A DNA stretch of 64,000 nucleotides from Symsagittifera roscoffensis (Eukaryota > Xenacoelomorpha > Acoela > Convolutidae). The stretch is from contig NW_026971649.1 of the NCBI RefSeq assembly GCF_963678635.1, positions 1 to 64,000 of the forward strand, in the 5' to 3' direction. The notes under the pieces were generated by a model that was not told where the DNA came from, did not search any database, and saw nothing but the letters and a program-made list of their open reading frames with translations. The number at the start of each line of letters is the position of its first letter. Positions within the stretch are counted from its first letter, which is position 1. A program made the position numbers and the translations under genes. Positions 1 through 10,100 of this stretch are shown here, in pieces.

Positions 1-1462
1 GGGAGCACCATAATAGTGTTCATGCGAAAACCAAAATACTTCCTGTTTCGATCAGTAGTTACCTTGTATTTTTTACCGTTTGATTTAAAAAGAATCTGTA
101 ATAGAAAAATCATAAACATCATCCAATGAAAAATATAACCATTTGAGAAAAAGGCTTTCGAATTTTTTCTTCAATCTGGTTTGAACTTAAGCATTTTTTC
201 CCACTCAAAATTAGTTGTAGTTTTTTGTTGTTTTTGTTCAAAGCTGAACAACGAAATGAAACAAAATAATCGAAACAAGAAGGATTAAAAGGATTTGATT
301 TTTATAAAACTTTAAATTTTGCTTCAATGAAAAAAAAACAACGATGTAAATTTGTAAATAAAAAACAACTTCAAATCTTTACCCACACGAATTGTCAAGT
401 ACAAAATTGTCTTCTGCTTGTATAATAACGAATAAATAGAACTAATAGTTAGCTTGCCTCAATTGATTTAGGAATGCCCAAACAATTTGCTTCATTCAAT
501 TATCCTCAAATGGATACTTTCAAACCCATGACTGTTACAAAATTTATTGCAAATACTTTTTTTTCAAATAGTGCACTTAAACGTAAACTCGACTCTAAAA
601 AAACTCTGGAAAAACCTCGAAACTGGCGGTGTGCCGACTAGCATGAAGCTCACTTGGAAAAAGTTACTTTAAATAGCTCAAGAAGCTCACATGGAAAATT
701 TTAATGCTTAGCGTTAAGTATATTAATTGTTTTCAGGTGAACTGATTAGTCGTGAGAACGGAAATTTAGTGAAGTTCAATTTTGAAGGCAACCAGGTAGT
801 TCAGCAATTTCAATTTATCTGCACATTTTGTTTAAGCACTCATCACTCAAAATAGAGGTCGACAAAGGTCCACTGGAGGTCTCCAGACAGAACTCAGCAA
901 CATTTTATTAGATTAAATACCATGCCCCTATGTCAGATAAACAAAAAAAAAGAAATATTCTGTCAAAACATTGAATTTTATGGTTTTGATCGAAAAAAGC
1001 GATCTGCATAAAAATTATGAGCAGGAAGAGATTGTATGAGTTCTACTGACCATCATCAAAATTCAGAAAATTATTTGACTTAAGAACAAAGCAAATCATA
1101 CAGTAGCAAGCTGCAGGACGAGTGGACCCCCACAAACCTAGTAGCCAAGCGACAGCTTTTCGATCAAAAACTCCAAAAAAAAACATTATACCAGATTTTT
1201 TTTCACAAATCGTCAAATATGGTCGTTCTAGGCATTCTACACTTAACTACACCCAATCACTTCAGCCCTTTCCTATCAAACTTCCTTCTATAAACCTCTC
1301 CATATTTCGCCTCTCCAAAAAGTTAACAACGATAGATCAACATATGCTTTTCGCAAAAAAAACTTTTTATTCAATGTGGCAACCTCGTAGTAATCGAATC
1401 ATTTAAATAAAATGTTTATTTCTAGTTTTAAGTACAATTATTATGCTGTTTTTTGGTTGTGT
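1..1462. other. Host flanking DNA without recognisable gene
   Basis: This AT-rich stretch contains homopolymer A/T runs and no convincing gene. A 94-codon frame at 1122-1406 begins with GTG rather than ATG and has no family motif that I recognise, so I do not call it. A short phrase around AGCTCAC-TTGGAAAA occurs twice near 648-700. It is presumably intron or intergenic sequence flanking the BEL insertion. Confidence 0.6.
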
Positions 1463-1512
1463 AGCTTTGTTGCAATGCAAATGTAGAGTATAGAATGTAG
1501 AGTATAGATGCA

Positions 1513-1519
1513 TATAAAA
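1513..1519 (+). promoter_or_regulatory. TATA box in 5' LTR
   Basis: TATAAAA lies inside the LTR. A Pol II start about 30 bp downstream would fall near 1543-1547, right where the tRNA-like segment begins. The same box is at 10822-10828 in the 3' LTR. Confidence 0.6.
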
Positions 1520-1544
1520 CTGAACCAAAATGTAACAACAATAA

Positions 1545-1624
1545 GCACAGTTGGCCGAGTGGCCTAAGCTAACGCCGATTATACAGGTTAACAGTTGACG
1601 TAGGTTCGAGTCCCCCACCTGCCC
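1545..1624 (+). promoter_or_regulatory. tRNA-like Pol III A box/B box module in 5' LTR
   Basis: The segment reads like a degenerate type II (Leu/Ser-like) tRNA gene. TGGCCGAGTGGC at 1552-1563 fits the A-box consensus. GGTTCGAGTCC at 1603-1613 is a perfect match to the B-box consensus GGTTCGANTCC, and ACCTGCC at 1617-1623 sits where a 3' acceptor strand would be. The A-to-B spacing of about 40 bp suits a tRNA with a long variable arm. The acceptor and D stems pair poorly, so it is unlikely to be a working tRNA. TTTT at 1661-1664 and T6 at 1670-1675 could terminate a Pol III transcript of about 120-130 nt. Confidence 0.7.
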
Positions 1625-1929
1625 ATGTATTAGTATACTAAAAACGGGGGTTACATCCTATTTTAACTGTTTTTTGGTTCTAATTCGGTTCAGCCTTGAT
1701 TAAGGTTGACCGCCAAAAAGAGCAATTTGTCTCAAGGACATTACCGACCGGTTCTTGTGGCTAGCTTGCGCGAAATTCTCTCAAAAACGAGTTGTACCGA
1801 AACAAGTTGATTTTGTGATCTTGATTATGCAAACCGTTGACATTGCTTATTTCTTGTTATGTGTGTTTACCGAAAAATACTCATAATTTAATTTGTCTTA
1901 TACAGTTTTTTCAGATTGAGCGCACATTT

Positions 1930-1951
1930 TGGCGCCCCACAAGGGACTCGA
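1930..1951 (+). promoter_or_regulatory. Primer-binding site, tRNA-Arg-like
   Basis: The site starts 3 nt after the LTR with TGGCGCCCCAC and continues AAGGGACTCGA. It is complementary to a tRNA 3' end comprising CCA, discriminator G, acceptor strand GTGGGGC, T-stem CCCTT and T-loop residues TCGAGT. A G discriminator and that T-arm fit tRNA-Arg of animals. That identity is inferred from memory of tRNA patterns. Confidence 0.7.
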
Positions 1952-1972
1952 TGATAATTCCCTTTCTAGATT

Positions 1973-2027
1973 GCAACACGAGTATTGCAACACGAGAGTA
2001 GTATTGCAACACGAGAGACACGACGAG
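1973..2027 (+). repeat. Short tandem repeat in BEL leader
   Basis: Three imperfect copies of a unit containing TATTGCAACACGAG lie directly after the primer-binding site. They are non-coding. Confidence 0.75.
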
Positions 2028-2080
2028 TGTTTTTTTTGGCCTATTTCAACATCAGTGATCACCAGGTTGAATTGTGATCG

Positions 2081-2380
2081 TTTGGCCGAAAATACCACCG
2101 AATACCATCGAATATCACCGAATACCGCCTCATCCGTTTGGCCGAAAGTACCTAGCGTACCCAGTTGGCCGAGGGTCCATTTGGTCGAGTAGCCAGCCGA
2201 ATTGACCGAAAGTGGGCGTTTGGCCGAAAGTGGACGTTTAGTCGAAAACACGAAAACATCAGCGACAAGTTGACCAAGTTCAAAAGTCGTCGGCATATTC
2301 TCTTTGGCCAGACATCAGTGTGTTTACCAGTTGGCCAAAATTGTGTGTTGACCAAAATCAGTGTATTGGCCAAATTGGAA
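2081..2380 (+). repeat. Cluster of TTGGCCGAAA-type motifs in BEL leader
   Basis: At least ten copies of a short motif, TTGGCCGAAA or close variants (TTGACCGAAA, TTGGCCAAAA), occur 15-40 nt apart. Examples start at 2082, 2137, 2164, 2202, 2220, 2331 and 2366. The copy at 2162-2176 resembles the A-box segment of the LTR (AGTTGGCCGAG). The role is unknown. Leader RNA structure or protein binding are possible. Confidence 0.65.
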
Positions 2381-2386
2381 AAGTGC

Positions 2387-2455
2387 AGTCGGACTGTAAG
2401 CCGACAGACGAGGAGCCTGTAAGCAGACAGACGAGGAGCCTGTAAGCCGACAGAC
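2387..2455 (+). repeat. About 24-bp tandem repeat in BEL leader
   Basis: Three copies of a unit with CTGTAAGCCGACAGACGAGG follow one another with small changes. They sit in the untranslated leader. Confidence 0.8.
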
Positions 2456-3019
2456 GACAGGGCAGACAGGCGAAAGAGCAGAGTGGTGGAAGAGAGGCCT
2501 GTTCAGGTGCCCTGATTGTTGACTTTTGGATTTTTGAGCTGTGTTTTCTCGACACCCGAAGTTTTGGATTTTTTCCCGGTGTCGCCAATCTCCAATTAAA
2601 AACTGTAAGACGTTTCTAAAACTTTTAAAACTCTCCATTCGTGCTTTAAATTTTGTACGATGTCATATATGTTCGAAATTTCCCCGCAAGCTAGCCCTCG
2701 GTAATTTTTCTCAATACCCAAAATTTTTGGACAGTTCCGTTGAACTGAAATATCTTACAGTCGGTACATAGACAAACTGACTTGACATTTTTCTCGATAC
2801 CAAAAATTTTTGGATATATGTGAACGGAATATTAATCAGTGAAATCGGAACATAGACAAAAGGTACTGGACTAGTTTTTTGGATTGGTTTATGACTCGAA
2901 CCTGCTGACCAAAATTTTCTGAAAAGTTTTGTATAAAAAGTAAAAAAAATTGCCAAAAAATCCTCAAAACGTCTCCAGAATTCTGCGAAACTGTGCTGTA
3001 AGATGACACCAACCTTATG

Positions 3020-3138
3020 TTAAGTGGTCTGGTAGCGAAATATCAGGCAAATTAAGTTGAGTTTTTTCATCCTCAGGTTTCTTCCGCGTGTGTTGTTGGA
3101 ACTTAACCAATTTGCCTGATCCCCCACCCACCATTGGT
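3020..3138 (+). promoter_or_regulatory. Leader stem-loop repeat 1
   Basis: ATCAGGCAAATT at 3042-3053 pairs with AATTTGCCTGAT at 3109-3120. AAGTT at 3054-3058 also pairs with AACTT at 3100-3104. The enclosed loop (about 3061-3098) contains CATCCTCAG, which also resembles a 3' splice acceptor. The block is a paralogue of 3221-3338, with a near-identical loop but a different stem sequence. Confidence 0.65.
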
Positions 3139-3220
3139 GAAACTGAAAGCCAGTTCGCTTCGAGTAAAACAAAGCCGTTTCAGCCCGTCAGATTATTGAC
3201 TTCGTTGCGTGACAGTAAAG

Positions 3221-3338
3221 TTAAGTGGTCAGGTACGGTGATATTAAGTGAGATAAGTTGAATTCTTTCATCCTCAGGTTTACTCCGTGTGTGTTGTTGG
3301 AGTTCAACCGACCTACTTAATTTTCCAACCCCATTGGT
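3221..3338 (+). promoter_or_regulatory. Leader stem-loop repeat 2
   Basis: ATTAAGT at 3243-3249 pairs with ACTTAAT at 3315-3321, and GTTGAA at 3257-3262 pairs with TTCAAC at 3303-3308. The loop (about 3263-3300) is nearly the same as in repeat 1, including TTCATCCTCAGGTTT and CGTGTGTGTTGTTGGA. The block ends about 40 nt before the ATG of the extra ORF. Confidence 0.65.
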
Positions 3339-3379
3339 ACTTAAGCGTAACGAAGCCGTCGCATAGGTCCCCCAAGTGT

Positions 3380-4024
3380 ATGGTATTCATCCTAGGAGCT
3401 AGTTCTTTGGATCACGCGCTCCGAAAACTTCCCGCTCCGTCCCAGAAGCGCGTCAAAGATACTTGCTTTACGAAGCCAGGTTTAAGTTTGAACTTTAACG
3501 CTAGGGACTCTCAGAAAACGATACAGTACTACCTTCATCACTACTTGTCGCACCGTAACGACCTTGTAATTTGGCACGACGCCAATAATAACTCGATAAG
3601 TAGGCACCGCAGCAACAATAACCGCAAGCTGAGTAGTGAGCAACTTGTCAATTTGTTATTAAGGTATAGGACAAACATTTGTGCGATCGTATACTGTAGA
3701 CGGAACGGAACCGAGGATATAGAGGAAAGTTTAGGTTCAACAGGTATTCTCGTTCTCAACGTCGTTAAAGACTTTATCTCTAAGCGTAAGGCTAAGGACC
3801 AGGTACTAATTGAGAAGTACAAAGAGCTTCACCAGTCTCCTTCCCTTGAGTTAAAGACTCTCCTCCTTCTAAGGCGTTATAGCGCTAATCTTAACATCCT
3901 TAAGACACGTAAGAAGCGAAACCGCTTACCCCTCAAAGCTCGGAAAGCTATAAGAAATAGGCTTCAGGTAGAAGCTTTGAGACGTCAAGTTCCCCCGTCT
4001 TGTAAGCTAATGTTGATTTACTAA
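3380..4024 (+). CDS. BEL accessory ORF, possible SGNH-hydrolase-like fold
   Basis: This 214-aa protein starts at the first ATG of the frame; the frame is open upstream to at least the GTG at 3287. It is not a usual part of Gag-Pol. Three features recall SGNH/GDSL esterases. First, an N-terminal hydrophobic strand is followed by G-A-S-S (residues about 6-9). Second, a P-G pair lies near residue 38. Third, a strand LVIW is followed by HDANNN near residues 67-76. A second half is basic (KTRKKRNR, KARKAIRNR). No clear block V Asp-His pair is visible, so catalysis is doubtful. The ORF ends with TAA at 4022-4024 in the same reading frame as Gag-Pol, 93 nt before the Gag-Pol ATG. Codon use matches the pol region. 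An RNA-binding or nucleic-acid chaperone role is an alternative. Confidence 0.6.
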   Translation: MVFILGASSLDHALRKLPAPSQKRVKDTCFTKPGLSLNFNARDSQKTIQYYLHHYLSHRNDLVIWHDANNNSISRHRSNNNRKLSSEQLVNLLLRYRTNICAIVYCRRNGTEDIEESLGSTGILVLNVVKDFISKRKAKDQVLIEKYKELHQSPSLELKTLLLLRRYSANLNILKTRKKRNRLPLKARKAIRNRLQVEALRRQVPPSCKLMLIY

Positions 4025-4117
4025 TGCAAATTTGATTACGTACCAAAACAGTATCCCATTTTATTGATTGTTTTCTATAAAAGAGCATCCGTAAAATATT
4101 GTCAATTTGTGAAAAAC

Positions 4118-7100
4118 ATGGACGAAAAATTCCAAAGTAAGATACGCAAGTTATTCGAAACCCGTCTAAATCTAGAAAATGAGCTGCTTAAAGGTCACTC
4201 ATTATTACTTGAGTACATTGAGAATAATAGTCGCACTACAAAAATTGATAATGCTGTTTTCAAATGTAAAATTGCGTTGGAAAAAGCTGTCGACGTCAAT
4301 GAGCAATTAATTAGGTTAGCGGGAAAAACGGAAAATCCTGAAAAAATTATTGCTCAGCAAGACCTTTGGCTTAAGAAAGTAACCGAAATGAACGATAAAG
4401 TAATGCACGAAGCTCAGAGTTACAAGATGAGCCTTGAACCTTCGTCATTTCCAGCAGCCGGCATTACAGGGGGCAAGGGATCTTTACAACAAACTAGGTC
4501 TGAGACATCCTCACGCTCGCACAAAACAAGTGATTCAGCAGCACGAGTATCTGAAAACAGGTCTAAGGTCTCCAATCAGTCTAAGGATAGTAGAAAGCTT
4601 GACTCACATAAGTCTGATAAATCTGCTTCCACTCGTCATACGTCGACTGTTCGCACTATGTCATCAAGTGAGAAACGGCATGAGTTAGCTTTAGTAAAAC
4701 GACGCCATGAGGAGCTGGAAAGGCAGTATCAAGTGTCTTTAAGACTTAAAGAGCAAGAGAACCGTCTTAAGTTCGAACAAAGTCAGCTGGAACTAGAGCA
4801 ATTGGCTGAAAATCATAAAAAGCAACTAATTGAAATGGAATTGAAAGCGTTTGAACTTGAGGACAGTTCATCTGAGGTTAGCGAGAAGGTAGCGGAAAGT
4901 AACTTAACAGGAGTAAGTCAACCTATTTCAAAGGTAGCAACCGATCGAACTAATGATTGGGTAGACTCTGTTAGTTCACAAGCACCTCCCGACGTTGCTA
5001 GTGCGCTAGGTTTGCAGGCCTTCACTCGTGTACCCATTTCGTCGGGACCGACGACTTCCGCCCTCCTTGCTAATGCAATTCACACCAGTAATAGTCATAA
5101 CCATGAGCACACAGCATTTAGTGACCCTGGAATCCATAGTTATGGACATCGGGCTATGCCTCAATTTGGCAGTGCAAGCCGTTTGCCATTGCAAGCTTCT
5201 GTTTCATTCCCAGCCTCTGTTCCATTCCCAGTTAACAATATGCATTCTAGTGCACACGTGTCGCCACCGTCTGCTGTTCCTTTACAGACCATGAGTTCAA
5301 ACATAACTAATGGTAGTTTTGCCATCGCGCAACCGGAGTCATTACCTGTCCCAATGTTACCGGCCCAACCAGGTTCTGGTTTTGTTTCTTTGTCGCCTGC
5401 ATTTGCTGGTGGTGGCTTCTCATCTTCTGGAGTAAACCCAACGCCGGTTTTCTTTTCGGCACCTAATTGCCATGCAGCGCCAGCCCAGACGCAACATAAT
5501 CTTCCCTTTGTTCCGCATACTGTGTCACCTAGTATCAACGATTACTACACAAGTGATGCAAACTTATGGCGATTGGCTGCTACAACTCCAATCGTCACGC
5601 CTGCTCAGTGTTGTAATGCTGGAAACATTTTTTCTAATGTGACAACTATTGTCCCATCGTGTAACACCGCCGCTCCGTATACTAGTGGTGGGACTGTGTA
5701 TTTTAATACTCCCCCAGTTCATCCACAACATGTTCCGCATTTTGTCAATCAAACTAATACTGGTTATCAGCCAGTCAACGAAGACTGCGCACCGTCTCCC
5801 GCTTATCCGAACCAAGGTTGTTCATCGGATCGACCTCTCTCCGCTCGTGAATTGGCGGAATTATTAATGCATAGCCGCAAAGATCATCTTCCTGAATGGA
5901 AGTTAGCCCAGTTTGACGGCAACCCGTTAAACTGGCACGAATGGTTTGGTCAGTTTAAGTCCACCGTTGATTCCGCTGTTCTCACCGATGATACGAAATT
6001 GACATACTTAAAAACGCTCGTCACAGGCAAAGCAAAAACCGCAATTGCGGAGTTTAGTTATAGTGGCGTTATGTACAAGGATGCACTGGCCACCTTGCAA
6101 CGGAAGTTTGGGCAACCACATGCCATTGTTGGTGCGCATCTTGATAAGCTGAACACTTTTCCTCCACTTAAGATGCACAATTCGGAAAATGTCATTAGTT
6201 TCTCCTCTGCCATATCTGGCCTCGTAGCAGTTTTCAAATCATTGTCTTTCAACGATGATCTAAAGAGTGTTAACCTGTTAAACCAAGCTGTTACTAAACT
6301 TCCGCCTAATCTCAAGGAGGCTTGGTCAATGCATACTGTTAGACATAATTGGCAGCGACCAACACTCTTAGATTTTAACAACTGGTTGAAAGAAAAGGCC
6401 GAGGGGCATGAAAGATTACGTTTACTCAGCTCTAAGGCAAAAAACGAGGAACCGGTTAAACCAAAAACAACCAAAGTTTTTGCAGCCAATAGCCAGGTAA
6501 GTAGTAAGGCTCAGGATAAGTCTAAGTTTCCGCCGTGTGTTTTGTGTAAGGGTAGTCATGCATTGTGGAATTGTGCTGTTTTTAAGGAAAAGAATGCTAC
6601 TCAGCGAGCAAAATACGTAGCTGAACAGAAACTTTGCTTCGCTTGTCTCAATGGCAATCATAGTTTCCGGCAATGTTCTAGAGCAAAAAAGTGCCCGAAG
6701 CCAGAGTGTGATAGCACACATAATGTCTTGCTCCATGGAGCCGAAAGAATATTTCCTCGGAAGGAAAATTCAAATGTCTCGAATAAGGCTGGAACAAACA
6801 AATCCAAGGAGAATACAAACACTTCCACCCATGCCGCTGTTAGTGATGTACATGACATTGAATCTTCTAAAGGGTTGTTGCCAATTGCAACACTTGGTGT
6901 ATCCTCGGATGTAACCAGTCTCCTGACGTTGGTTCTTTGTGATAGTGCATCGACTCACTCCTGGGTGTCTTCGTCACTCGTAAACCGTCTCGGCTTAGTA
7001 GGGGAGCCCGTTAACTTGTCAATTAGTGGTTTCAATTCGACCACCGTTGTTGAGACTCAGAGAGTCAAGTTTACAGTTTCCTCCGAGCCGAATAATAGTG

Positions 7101-10100
7101 ATTTCGTATTTTCTCTCTGTGCATATGTTAAAGACAGTATTCGGATTGGTTCCGAATTAATCAATATTGCTGATTTGCAGAATAAATATCCACAATTAGC
7201 ACCTATTAAGCCCATTCAATATACTTATGAGGACGTTGAAATTATTATCGGACAAGACTACTACCACGCCGTTAGACCCATTGAGTTCATCTTGGGAGAT
7301 GATAAAAACTCACCGTGTTCCGTTCGCCTACCGATAGGTTGGGTCTTAAGTGGTCCGTTGCCGCCGTCCGGTAATTCTACTTCTTCGTGTTTCAAGTGTG
7401 TTGTTGAAGATTCTTCTCTGACCGACCAGATAAAATCCTGGTACGAGTTGGAATCGTATGGTGCTTTCAAACAAGTCGATGCCCGTTCCGCCGCGGATAA
7501 ACATGCTTTATCCATCCTCAATTCTGAAACCGTTCACAATGGCGAAAGATACATTGTGCCTATGCTTTGGATTGATAGTAATGTCAGTCTACCAAACAAT
7601 TATTACTCGTCACTCGCCCAATTTAAATCATTGGAGAGAAGGTTAAGTAAAGACCCTGAGCTGCGCGAAAGATACGCAGAAACAATTAGAGAGGACATTA
7701 GGAAAGGCTATGTCGTTACCGTCGAACCGCATGATCCACGTAAGCGTTCCGATCGCGAGTGGTATCTTCCGCACCATCCCGTCGTAAATCCGAATAAGCC
7801 GGGTAAGGTGCGCCGAGTCCTTAATGGGGCTTCTAAGTTTCACGGCACATCCTTAAATAAGTCCTTATTGGTGGGTCCTGACCTACTCCAAAATTTAATT
7901 TTTGTGCTTTTGCGATTCCGTCAACATAAGTACGCCGTCTCCGCGGATATAGAGGGTATGTTCCTCCAGGTAGGAGTCCTTGCCCGCGATCAAATTTCGC
8001 TCCGTTTTTTGTGGCGGGAGGATACCACTTCCGATGTGGTAGTTCATCAGTACACTCGCCATATATTCGGCGCACGGGATTCACCTACGTGCGCCAATTT
8101 CGCGTTGCAAAAAACAGCAACTGATAATATGTCCACATACCCTGAGGCCGCCTCAGTCGTAAATGAAAAGTTTTACATGGACGATTACTTGGATTCATTC
8201 GAGAACGTTACCCAAGCAATTAAAACTAGTCGCGATTTGGTTTCCTTACTAAAATTGGGAGGATTTAATTTGACTAAATTTGTCAGTAATGCTGATGAAA
8301 TCACTTCAGCAATGAACCCCGAGGAATCCGAAACCTCATCTTCACCCATCAAGGAAATATGTAACGGTGCCGAACGATCATCACACGTCTTAGGTCTTAA
8401 GTGGGACCATGTGAAAGACACATTGGTTGTTAGCAGAGGCGTGGATCGTCCTCTCGATAAAGCAATAACTCAACCAACCGTCTTGAGTTTCGTCTCTTCT
8501 GTGTTTGACCCTGTTGGGTTAGTAGCTCCATACACAGTTAGGGCCCGTCTTTTACTTAAAGATATTTGGAAAATCAGTGGTCAAAGTTGGGACGACGAAT
8601 TGCCAGAAGACATAAGAGATAAGTTTCTCGAGTGGCACTCCGGTCTCCCTCTCTTAGGGCAATTGACTATTCCCCGTTGTTACTTCACAGAGCCTGTTGA
8701 TCAAATTGAGCTCCACATGTTCGGTGATAGCTCGCAGGACGTTTTCTGTGCTGTTGGTTTTTTGCGTGCGCGACTCGCGAGCTCGCATAAAACTCAAATA
8801 TCCTTCATCTTTGGTAAAGCTCGCGTTGCGCCCATGAAAGCGCTATCGATACCGAAGCTAGAGCTTCAAGCTGCTCTGCTCGCCACACGACTAAAAGATG
8901 ATATACTGACCGCCCTTACCGTCTCTATTAATCATGTCTTTATGTGGACAGATAGTACAACAGTTTTGCAGTGGCTAAACTCCACTGAAAAATTACCTGT
9001 ATTCGTCGCTAATCGTGTCGGCGAAATCCTCGAGTCGACCACTATTGATGAGTGGCACCATGTTCTGAGCGGCGATAATCCAGCTGATACCGGTACGCGG
9101 GGGATTTCTTCGGAAGCCCTCAAGGATAGCAGCTGGGTTATTGGTCCGAGCATTCTCAGGACTACTGATTGGCCGTTTTTACCCGACGAACGTGTAATCA
9201 ATAAAATTCGTTTGAAGGGTCCTTCTTGTGATGTTGATAATTGCTTGGAGACATCATCTTCCTTCGTCACCGATGTCACATCAATAAAACATCCCGAACA
9301 CGGGTTCAATTGGGAAAGGTTCAGTTCCTTTACAAGATATAAACGAGTAGTCGCTTTTATGTTGAGGGTGTTGCCTTCACATAAGCATTTTCGTGGTAAA
9401 GACTTACGAATCACCGACCCCACTGAACTTGATATTGCAGAAAGCAAACTGATTCATCTTGCTCAGATGGAATCCTTTCCCGTTGAGTTAAAAACACTCA
9501 CCGCTGGCAAACCTATTAAGAATAGTAGTAAAATTGCCACATACTCGCCATTTATTGGTCTCGCTGGAATCATTCGTTCCACCGGACGGATTGTGCGCTT
9601 AGTGGATACCGAGTTTGATACTAAGCACCCAATAATACTCGATGCCCGACATACCTTAGTTCGTTTGTTGGCCCGCAGCCTCCACCATAAGCATTTTCAT
9701 CAAGGATTAGATTACATGCGCTCCGTTTTAAATATGAAATTTGCAATACTTGGGTTGCGTCGACTACTTCGGTCTGTCGAAAATCAATGTGTGACATGCC
9801 GTAAACGCAAAGCAAGTACCATCCAGCCAATTATGTCCGATTTACCGGTCGAACGTCTCGGATACAAGCAACCACCCTTCAATCATACGGGTGTGGATTA
9901 CTTTGGACCGCTTTACGTTCCGGTTCGCAGAAGCACGGAAAAAAGATGGGGATTCCTTTTTACTTGCCTCACCACCAGGGCTGTACACCTTGAGATTGTA
10001 CCGTCTCTGGACACCAGTTCGTGTGTCATGGGCATTGAACGGTTCGTTGCGCGCCGTGGTACGCCAAGCACAATCTGGTCGGATAATGGCACGAACTTCG

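Larger units (their letters stand above)
1468..1926 (+). repeat. 5' LTR of BEL element
   Basis: This is a 459-bp terminal repeat with TG...CA ends. It holds a TATAAAA box at 1513-1519, a tRNA-like module at about 1545-1624 and T-runs at 1661-1664 and 1670-1675. It was matched by eye to 10777-11235 with no difference noticed. Confidence 0.95.

Noticed and set aside
1122-1406. 94-codon plus-strand frame
   Set aside because: It starts at GTG, has no motif or codon signal, and the region looks like non-coding host DNA.
1545-1624. Functional tRNA-Leu or tRNA-Ser gene
   Set aside because: The acceptor and D stems do not pair properly and the anticodon arm is unclear, so it is called tRNA-like only.
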